DNA from: Mesorhizobium sp. L-8-3 | GTDB lineage: Bacteria > Pseudomonadota > Alphaproteobacteria > Rhizobiales > Rhizobiaceae | Reading direction: 5' to 3' | Length of the DNA stretch: 64,000 bases | Assembly: GCF_016756615.1 (NCBI RefSeq) | Contig: NZ_AP023262.1 | Location: 4,341,501 to 4,405,500, forward strand | In this document: positions 57,706 through 64,000 of the stretch, piece by piece | Position numbering within the stretch: position 1 is the stretch's first letter | Layout: every line of letters begins with the position of its first letter | Notes under the pieces: generated by a model | Told to the model about the DNA's origin: nothing | The model's input: only the letters and a program-made list of their open reading frames with translations | Databases searched by the model: none | Program-made: the position numbers and the translations under genes

Positions 57706-59367
57706 CTACCCATTCCGCCGCGCGTCAATCGAGCCGGTCTGCAAGCCCTTGGCAACGGCGGCGGCGCGCGAGGAAACCCCGAGCTTGTTGAAAATGTTCT
57801 CGACATGGCGGTTCACTGTCTTGGGGCTGAGCCTGAGTTGCCTGGCGATCTCGCGGTTCGTGCCGCCGTCGGCGACCAGCGCCAGCACCTGCCGCTCGCG
57901 CGCCGTCAGATTGTCGGCTCCCGCCGCCGTGGAACCGGCCCGCAACTCGAGAATTCGCGCCAGATCGGGCGCCGCGCCGAGCTCCTCGAAAATATTCTCG
58001 GCTGCGTCGAACTCCCTTTCGGCGCTTTCGGTGTCGCCGAGCTCCGCGCAGGCACGCCCGATGTCGACGCGCAGACGCGCAACGAGATAGGGCGCGCCGA
58101 ATTCCGACCAGTAGCGCCGGGCTCGGGTGAGCGGGGGGACCGCGTCGCCGAACTGACCGCGCGCCAGCGCCAGCGAGGCGTGTCCCTGATCGGCCACGCG
58201 GGCGAGGATTTCCGTGCCGAAGCGCTCCGCGATGTCCGACATTTCGCCGCACAGCCGTTCGGCGGCGTCCAGGTCGCCGCAGGCGATGAATATCTCGATG
58301 CCCGCGGGCAGCAGTGCCACCTTGCGGGGCATGTCGCCGGCCGTTTCTAAAGCGCGCCGAATCCCGGCAATCGCCTCCTCGCGCCGGCCCTGTGCAAGGC
58401 GCAGCAGCGCCAGTCCGGGCTGCGGGTCCACCCCGATTTCACCGGCCAGGCGATACTCGGCATCGGATTTGTCGAACTCGCCGCGCAGGCGCAGGATCTC
58501 CCCGCGCCGGTAGGCGGCATTGGCCATCGCGGTGTGCTCGGTCGTGCCACTCAGGCCGTCACCGGCGCGCTCCGCCTCCTCGAAGGCTTCTGCCCAGTGG
58601 CCCTCGAGTTGGAACACCTCGGCCCGGTGCACCTGGCAGACGCCGTTGAAGGCCCTGGCCTGGGGATTGCGCCGGCACCAGTCGGTGAGGATCGAGGTCC
58701 ATTCGCGCGCGCGCACCATCTCGAGAACACGGCAGCAGGAGGCAACGATCTCGCAATAGACCACGCCGCATACCACCGGCGAAAGCCGTCGGCCGTTGGC
58801 GAGCAGCATTGCCTCGTCTATCGGGACATACCCCTCGTCGATGCGTCCGAGCCGAAAAAGGATTCCGCCCTTGAGGCTGCCAGCCATGGCGATCAGGTCG
58901 GGATCGTCTCCTTTCTCTCCGATGGCGATTGCATTGTCTGCAAGTTCGATCGCCGCTTCGTAGTCGCCTTTTCCCCGGTGCATGTAGACTTGAGGAAGGA
59001 GCAGATACCCGCGTTGCACGCAATCAGGCGCGGTCTGTTCGGCATGTTTGGCTGCGCGCTGAAGCCAGCCGGATCCCAGTCCGACCTCTCCGATCAGCAT
59101 GTTCCGCAATCCGCACCAGAATGCCGTGCGTGCGCTTTCCTCGTGGTTCTCGTTGGCGGAGAATTGCGCGTAAAGCCGCTCCAGCCCGTCGAGCATGACC
59201 CGATCCTGCGCCGAAATCCCCGCAGCCCAGACCAGTGCCTCGAGGTCGTCGGTCCCGAGCTCCGACTCGGCGTCCGCATTCAGGAACAATTCGACCGCGT
59301 CTGCCCAGGCACCCCTGTCGTAAGCAGCCCGCGCGGCACGAATTGTTTCAAGCGGGTTCAGTGACAT
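57706..59367 (-). CDS. LuxR-type regulator with TPR-like sensor domain
   Basis: The 553-residue protein begins with alpha-helical repeats (TPR-like; AAYDRGAWADAVELFLNADA and many A...Y/L..G motifs) over about 450 residues and ends with a GerE helix-turn-helix (LTARERQVLALVADGGTNREI, PKTVNRHVENIFNKLGVSSR). Such regulators bind protein or small-molecule signals via the repeats. No ATPase motif (as in MalT) is present. The start at 59367 has the opening MSLNPLETIRAARAAYDRGA. Its target may be the flavin monooxygenase next to it. Confidence 0.87.
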   Translation of the reverse strand: MSLNPLETIRAARAAYDRGAWADAVELFLNADAESELGTDDLEALVWAAGISAQDRVMLDGLERLYAQFSANENHEESARTAFWCGLRNMLIGEVGLGSGWLQRAAKHAEQTAPDCVQRGYLLLPQVYMHRGKGDYEAAIELADNAIAIGEKGDDPDLIAMAGSLKGGILFRLGRIDEGYVPIDEAMLLANGRRLSPVVCGVVYCEIVASCCRVLEMVRAREWTSILTDWCRRNPQARAFNGVCQVHRAEVFQLEGHWAEAFEEAERAGDGLSGTTEHTAMANAAYRRGEILRLRGEFDKSDAEYRLAGEIGVDPQPGLALLRLAQGRREEAIAGIRRALETAGDMPRKVALLPAGIEIFIACGDLDAAERLCGEMSDIAERFGTEILARVADQGHASLALARGQFGDAVPPLTRARRYWSEFGAPYLVARLRVDIGRACAELGDTESAEREFDAAENIFEELGAAPDLARILELRAGSTAAGADNLTARERQVLALVADGGTNREIARQLRLSPKTVNRHVENIFNKLGVSSRAAAVAKGLQTGSIDARRNG

Positions 59368-59890
59368 CTCGTCAGGAAGGGTACACCACTGCTACGGAAT
59401 ACAGAAACCTGATATCCGAGTTCAGAGGCCCCGCAGCAGGACTGCGGTTGATGCTGACGTGGGGATCGGAGCGGAACGACATCCCGAAAGCTGCCAATCC
59501 GCTGACGTGAAGAGTTTCGGGCGCCGGCAGGCGTACGAAAGTCCCCGAGGAAGGAACCCGCGGGCCACGGGCAGCGGCTGTGGGGATTTCGATATGCGGC
59601 CGGTGTCGGCGATGGCGCGACCCCCGCCAGGAAGCGGCCGGGTTGATGCGGCCGGACCGCTTCGGCTTTCAGCAACCCGGTCTTGTCGGCTTCATATCAG
59701 GTCGCGGATGACGATCAGGCTCCGGCGCTCCCCCAGGGCATCGAGAGTCGGATTGATCGGGCAGCCCGGGCGTGGTCATTCATGCGCACTCCAAAAACCG
59801 ATTGCAATTTAAGATCAGTCGATCTAACTTGAAACTGCTTGCATAACGCAATCAGAGCCGCGGATATGCCGCGTGAGGAAAGGAAGTGGC
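59368..59890. other. Non-coding region upstream of the LuxR regulator
   Basis: No ORF in this stretch has both a ribosome binding site and a plausible product. It is moderately GC-rich with an AT-richer part near 59800-59840. The promoter of the regulator should lie at its start. Confidence 0.45.
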
Positions 59891-60016
59891 CTGGCCAAGC
59901 TCGTGTTCGAAATGAACCAGTCCGTGGGCGGCTAAGTCGACCATATGGCGTTTGAGCCGAGTCCCACGTTCTTCCGCCACTTCATCGAGGACATGCGCGA
60001 CCTGGCAAGCAGCGTG
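59891..60016 (+). pseudogene. Truncated, broken copy of the DHFR-fold gene
   Basis: This segment aligns without gaps to the first 126 bases of the dihydrofolate-reductase-fold gene at 60781: over the first 111 bases there are only about ten mismatches. The start codon is CTG instead of ATG and codon 15 is TAA instead of TAC. After that stop the frame continues to TGA 60041-60043, which overlaps the start of the metallo-hydrolase gene. It is a degraded duplicate. Confidence 0.88.
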
Positions 60017-60039
60017 CAAATGTTGACGGAGATGAGAAG

Positions 60040-60663
60040 ATGAACGCCCCCGCCTCGATCACCATCACGCCAATCCTCGTTGCCGACCTGCTTGTCGAGG
60101 GCGGGCGGATGCCGGTCTACGTGCACGTCATTGACCATCCCGATGCGCGCGTACTGGTCGACACCGGCATGACGGAGCTGCACCCGGCGGTGGCCGACCT
60201 CGATCCCCGCCTCCATCCACTGAGCAGGCAGGACTTCGACCTCGCCGGCATCGACATCGTCGTCAACACACACCTGCACGCCGACCATTGCGGCGGCAAC
60301 CACCTCTTCGCCGACAAGCCGATCTACGTCCAGCGTCGGGAGCTCGACGACGCGCGCAGCGAGGACGAGTACACCATCCGCGAGTGGGTCGATGCGCCCG
60401 GCGTGCGGTATGTGCCGGTCGACGGCGAACTCGAACTGCTTCCCGGGCTCCGGCTTGTCCCGGCGCCGGGCCACACAGCCGGCATGCAGGTCGTCGTCGT
60501 CGAGACTGGCGGGCGCCCGGTCGTCGTTGGCGGCGACGTGGCGGTCTGGTTTGGCGAGCTCGACGAGCCGCACACCGAAGGCCAGCTGCGGGTGCACGCG
60601 CTGGAACCCGAGCTGGTCTGGCTCGCGCACGAGCACGAGCCGTGGCGACCCCGCACCGCATGA
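60040..60663 (+). CDS. Metallo-beta-lactamase-fold hydrolase
   Basis: The 207-residue protein has the MBL zinc motif THLHADHCGG (H78, H80, D82, H83), GHTAGMQ (H145), D166 in GGDVAVW and a late histidine (AHEHEPW). This fits lactonase-type family members (AttM/AiiA group, HxHxDH) that open N-acyl-homoserine lactones or other lactones; a tyrosine and other AHL-specific features cannot be checked. It is somewhat short for the family (usually about 250). GGAGATGAGAAG precedes the ATG. Confidence 0.82.
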   Translation: MNAPASITITPILVADLLVEGGRMPVYVHVIDHPDARVLVDTGMTELHPAVADLDPRLHPLSRQDFDLAGIDIVVNTHLHADHCGGNHLFADKPIYVQRRELDDARSEDEYTIREWVDAPGVRYVPVDGELELLPGLRLVPAPGHTAGMQVVVVETGGRPVVVGGDVAVWFGELDEPHTEGQLRVHALEPELVWLAHEHEPWRPRTA

Positions 60664-60780
60664 GGCATCACGCCGGCGCTTGCTGGGTGGGGGGAGTACA
60701 TATCAAATCCAACTGCGCCCTGGCGCAGACCATTTTGCATTGCGCCCCGGTCGCGCGGCGCTTGGGAGGAGAAAAAAGGC

Positions 60781-61311
60781 ATGGCCAAGCTCGTGTTCGG
60801 AATGAACCAGTCCCTGGACGGCTACGTCGACCATATGGCGTTCGCGCCGAGCCCCACGCTCTTCCGTCACTTCATCGAGGAGGCTCAGGGCCAGGCGGGC
60901 AGCGTGTACGGTCGCAAAATCTACGAGATCATGCGCTACTGGGATGACGATCATGCTGAATGGGATGCAGAACATCACGCCTTCGCGGCGGCGTGGCGCA
61001 ACCAGCCGAAATGGGTCGTCTCGCGCTCGTTGAAGTCGGTCGGCCCCAACGCCAGGCTTGTTGAGGGTGATCTGGAGGGCGCGATTCGCGCGCTGAAGGT
61101 CGAGCGCGACGGGGAGATCGAAGTTGCTGGCCCGGACTTGGCGCAAAGCCTCACCGAACTTGGCTTGATCGATGAGTATCGAATCTACCTGCACCCCGTC
61201 GTGCTTGGTCACGGCAAGCCGTATTTCGCCGGCCCCCGGCCGCCGCTCCGCCTTATGACCAATGATCGGATTGGCGAGGATGTGATCAGGTTGACCTACG
61301 TTCCTGCTTGA
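60781..61311 (+). CDS. Dihydrofolate reductase-fold (RibD C-terminal-like) protein
   Basis: The 176-residue protein starts after GGAGGAGAAAAAAGGC (MAKLVFGMNQSLDGYVDHMA) and shows the RibD_C/DHFR-like core (YGRKIYEIMRYW, EVAGPDLAQSLTELGLIDEY, HPVVLGHGKPYF). Such proteins are NADPH-dependent reductases of unknown substrate, common in soil bacteria. Its first 126 bases are duplicated as a pseudogene at 59891, with the metallo-hydrolase gene between the two. Confidence 0.85.
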   Translation: MAKLVFGMNQSLDGYVDHMAFAPSPTLFRHFIEEAQGQAGSVYGRKIYEIMRYWDDDHAEWDAEHHAFAAAWRNQPKWVVSRSLKSVGPNARLVEGDLEGAIRALKVERDGEIEVAGPDLAQSLTELGLIDEYRIYLHPVVLGHGKPYFAGPRPPLRLMTNDRIGEDVIRLTYVPA

Positions 61312-61716
61312 TCTCGCGACTCGCCGGATCGAAATCGTCGCAGAAGTCCGGTCTCGGGTTGGGGTGCGGGCAGAAACCGCTCGGGGAAGGTGCGCTGCCA
61401 TCCTGGCGGCGAGGTTGGCCAGCTTCAGTTCCGGCCAGGATCGCGATGGATCGGGGCGCCCCCTTTGCCCCGGCGCACCCGGCATCGGAGTTCCCACCCG
61501 ATCCGCTACAATTTGCGCCCCTGCTCACCCCTGAAACAATCGAAACACTCCCGCGCCGCTTCAGAAAAACACCTGAAAAGAAACCGGCGTAAGACAAGCA
61601 CAGCCGCATGGATGCGGCAGATTCAACCGGCGATCAGCAAATATCCAGGGCGCGGGACGTTGTGCTCGTCTGCGCTGCGGCGCCGATATGACTTGCTCCG
61701 AACCTGAGAGATCAAG
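61312..61716. other. Intergenic region before the BBE oxidase
   Basis: The 405 bases hold a proline-rich ORF (61308-61592) without a ribosome binding site that is probably not a gene. I see no RNA gene or convincing repeat here. Confidence 0.45.
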
Positions 61717-63099
61717 ATGCAGAAGGCAATGACCCCACACGACTTCCCCGAGCGGCTCCGTGCGGGCCTCATCGGCGAAAACCATCCGGCCTATGACGAG
61801 GCGCGCGCGCTCTACAATGCCGCGATCGACAAGCGGCCGCGCTGGATCGTCCCTTGCGCCGAGGTCGAAGACGTCGTCGCAGCCGTCAATCATGCCCGGC
61901 AGTGGAACCTGCTCGTCGCCATTCGCGGCGGCGGCCACAGCGGTCCGGGCTTCGGCGGTTGCGACGGTGGCATGGTCATCGACACGTCGCCGATGAAGCG
62001 GGTCGACGTCGACCCGCATACCCGTACGGTTCGTGCCGAAGCCGGCTGCACGCAAAGCGACGTTGATCGCGCCACCAGCGCCCATGGGCTGGCTGTGCCG
62101 GCAGGCCTCGTCTCGACCACCGGCGTGGCAGGGCTGACGCTGGGCGGCGGCACCGGCCATCTCACGCGCAAGCACGGCCTCACCATCGACAACCTGCTTG
62201 CCGCCGAAGTCGTGCTGGCCGACGGCAGCGTCGTGACCGCAAGCAAGGACAAGCATCCGGACCTGTTCTGGGCGCTGCGCGGCGGCGGCGGCAATTTCGG
62301 CGTCGTGACGGCCTTTTTCTTCCGGGCGCATCCGGCGAAGGACGTCTATGCCGGGCCGATCTTCTACGATATCGCCGACGCCCCCGAGGTCATGCGCTGG
62401 TATCGCGACTTCCTGCCCGGCGCGCCGCGGGAACTGGGCATGTTCTTCGGCATCAAGACCGTGCCGTCCTGCGATCCGTTCCCGCGCGAGATCTGGGGCA
62501 GGCGCATCTGCGCGCTGATCAGTTGCTACAACGGCACGGAAGAGGAGGGCATGCGGGCGATGAAGCCGGCGCGCGACGCGCTGCCGGCGGCGCTGATGGA
62601 CGGGATGATGCAGATGCCTTTCGTCGATCTGCAGGGCCTGTTCGATCCGCTGCTGCCGAAGGGGCTGCAATGGCACTGGAAGGGCGACTATGTCGACGAA
62701 CTCTCCGATGCGGCGATCGCCACCCATGTCGAGCACAGCGCGAAGAGCCCCAGCGAGCTGTCGCTGATGCATCTCTACCCAATCGACGGGGCGGTCCAGG
62801 ACGTGGCTTCCGATGCCACCGCCTGGGGCGCACGGGGCGCGCGCTGGTCCATGGTCATCGCCGGCATCGATCCCGACCCGATGATGGCGCCGGCGCTGAA
62901 ACGCTGGGCGAGCGACTATTGGGCCGCGGTGCACAAGCACAATCAGCATGGCGGGGCCTATGTCAACTTCATGATGGATGACGAGGGCGAAGCGCGCGTG
63001 CGTGCCGCCTACGGCGACAACTACGACCGGCTCGTCGCGGTCAAGCGCGAATACGACCCGGCCAATCTCTTCCGGGTCAACCACAATATCCGGCCTTGA
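61717..63099 (+). CDS. BBE-like FAD-linked oxidase
   Basis: The 460-residue protein has the PCMH FAD domain with AIRGGGHSGPGFGG; the histidine at 74 is the expected site for covalent FAD binding. The bicovalent cysteine of berberine-bridge enzymes is not seen (GGGTGHLTRKHGL has no cysteine), so FAD is probably linked once. The C-terminal BBE segment ends in YDRLVAVKREYDPANLFRVN. It likely oxidises a sugar or alkaloid-like compound. It is full length and not in an obvious operon. Confidence 0.88.
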   Translation: MQKAMTPHDFPERLRAGLIGENHPAYDEARALYNAAIDKRPRWIVPCAEVEDVVAAVNHARQWNLLVAIRGGGHSGPGFGGCDGGMVIDTSPMKRVDVDPHTRTVRAEAGCTQSDVDRATSAHGLAVPAGLVSTTGVAGLTLGGGTGHLTRKHGLTIDNLLAAEVVLADGSVVTASKDKHPDLFWALRGGGGNFGVVTAFFFRAHPAKDVYAGPIFYDIADAPEVMRWYRDFLPGAPRELGMFFGIKTVPSCDPFPREIWGRRICALISCYNGTEEEGMRAMKPARDALPAALMDGMMQMPFVDLQGLFDPLLPKGLQWHWKGDYVDELSDAAIATHVEHSAKSPSELSLMHLYPIDGAVQDVASDATAWGARGARWSMVIAGIDPDPMMAPALKRWASDYWAAVHKHNQHGGAYVNFMMDDEGEARVRAAYGDNYDRLVAVKREYDPANLFRVNHNIRP

Positions 63100-63105
63100 A
63101 GCCAG

Positions 63106-63142
63106 GCCTGCCCGCCCTTCGCTGAAAAAGGGGCGGGCAGGC
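63106..63142 (+). terminator. Stem-loop terminator after the BBE oxidase gene
   Basis: GCCTGCCCGCCC and GGGCGGGCAGGC pair perfectly (12 bp) around a 13-base loop, seven bases after the stop codon. The T-run is missing, but the strong GC stem fits a transcript end. Confidence 0.7.
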
Positions 63143-64000
63143 GAGCGTATGGATCGGCCCGCTGATACGGCATCTCGGCACGGGTGCTCGATCAGCAGGA
63201 ATTCATGTCATGGATGGCAGGCGCACATCCCTGCAGTCGATCAATCCTTGCTGACCACCGTTGACACCGGCGCCGCCACAGTGAATTTTTGACGCCTGCT
63301 TTCAACGTGATGAATTGCGTCCGCCGGCTCCGGCCGAGTCGCCTGAGCATATCTCCCGAAAGTGAGCAGCGGTTTCGGGAAAAAGAGGCATGCACTAAAT
63401 CAAAAACCTGCAGGGTGTCGCGTGAATCTTTCCACAATACACGACGCAGCGGTCGCGGGTGATCAGCGGCAACATATCCGCTTCGTCATCCACGGACGAG
63501 CGCACGCAGCGAAGCGGAGGGCGCACCGATCCGTGGATCCATTCCGTGACCGATCCGAAGGTCGCAGACGGTCGAGGAAGAGGATGGCTCCCCGATCCAT
63601 CCGCCCAAGCCCAGCACATATTCTACACCGAAGCAGTCAACCGCGATTTTCACGGCATGGATTCTCGGGTCTCCTCGCCCACGCTTCGCGTAGGCTCGGG
63701 CCCGAGAATGACGAAGGTAGGGCAGCGCGCCACCCCCAAACGGGGTCATCATTCACTCTGTCGTGTACTATGGAATCCTTCTTCACACGACGCGCTGGTG
63801 GAAGTACATATCCGCACAACGAGGCGAGCCCTCCCGGCAGGCGGTCCTCTCCGATCCTTCGCGAGATGTCGGCAGGCCGGCGACGGCGGCGCGAGCGCCG
63901 CAAGCATTGCCCCGTCACCCTGCCTTCGACGGCATGCCTGAATAACAGGCCCGTCCTGTAAATTTCCAGTTTTTAACAGGACAGCCGGCTGCTCGGTTAT
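63143..64000. repeat. Non-coding tail with dispersed palindromic repeats
   Basis: No gene is supported. CCCGAAA and TTTCGGG (63355-63379) form a small hairpin. 63481-63718 is a compound repeat: CTTCGTCATCCACGG at its left end mirrors ATGACGAAGG at its right end, and CCACGGA...TCCGTGG and CTCGGGTC...GGCCCGAG pair inside. Such blocks are common in Mesorhizobium-type genomes. The ORFs that cross it are shadows. Confidence 0.6.

Noticed and set aside
61308..61592. 94-residue proline-rich ORF between two plus-strand genes
   Set aside because: No ribosome binding site, no motif, and unlikely composition.

Overview
The window looks like a chromosomal piece of a high-GC alphaproteobacterium of the Hyphomicrobiales, most likely a Mesorhizobium/Phyllobacteriaceae-type organism. 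The evidence is a DUF982 protein, three copies of an sRNA with the architecture of the rhizobial alpha-r14/NfeR1 family, a napEFDABC operon, an Atu4866-domain protein, an IalB-family protein, an FMN riboswitch in front of a lumazine synthase, and many dispersed palindromic repeats of the kind common in this order. No tRNA, rRNA, CRISPR array, transposase or prophage was seen.

Layout. 1-3.5 kb is accessory: a partial stand-alone protein resembling the RNA polymerase alpha C-terminal domain, a DUF982 protein, a three-ORF run linked by ATGA overlaps whose middle member is frameshifted, two overlapping tiny membrane proteins, a YgiW-like OB-fold protein and a small membrane protein. 3.6-4.5 kb holds three sRNA genes in tandem, 352 bp apart. 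4.7-7.0 kb is an RTX-type protein. 7-15.2 kb carries a divergent LysR/EamA pair, riboswitch-controlled ribH, a YcaQ-family gene, two flavodoxin-fold oxidoreductases, a GlcD-like oxidase and a CodA-like amidohydrolase. 15.8-18.5 kb is an NMT1-type ABC importer, probably linked to the amidohydrolase and oxidase.

19-27 kb contains a creatininase-family protein, an aminotransferase, two dimethylglycine-dehydrogenase-like flavoproteins and an XRE-cupin regulator, probably for catabolism of a methylated amine or amino acid. 27-31 kb has a nitroreductase, a TetR/SDR pair with a perfect operator palindrome, an AraC regulator and an Atu4866 protein. 31.1-39.6 kb is one transcription direction: SDR dehydrogenase, PotABCD-type importer, HisD-like dehydrogenase with altered zinc-site residues, zinc alcohol dehydrogenase and a HutC-type GntR regulator. 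The three dehydrogenase families are those of the HpsO/HpsN/HpsP dihydroxypropanesulfonate pathway, so the locus is a candidate sulfonate or polyol catabolic operon with an unusual transporter.

39.7-64 kb holds a Tat-exported beta-carbonic anhydrase, napEFDABC (periplasmic nitrate reductase), a TetR regulator with a palindromic operator, a 2387-residue glycine-rich autotransporter, an IalB-family protein, a bile-acid:sodium-symporter-family transporter, a flavin monooxygenase, a TPR-LuxR regulator, a metallo-beta-lactamase-fold hydrolase lying between a broken and an intact copy of a dihydrofolate-reductase-fold gene, and a BBE-type flavin oxidase. Starts were chosen from ribosome binding sites, overlaps and family fit. 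Functions are by recognition of sequence motifs only; no database search was possible.
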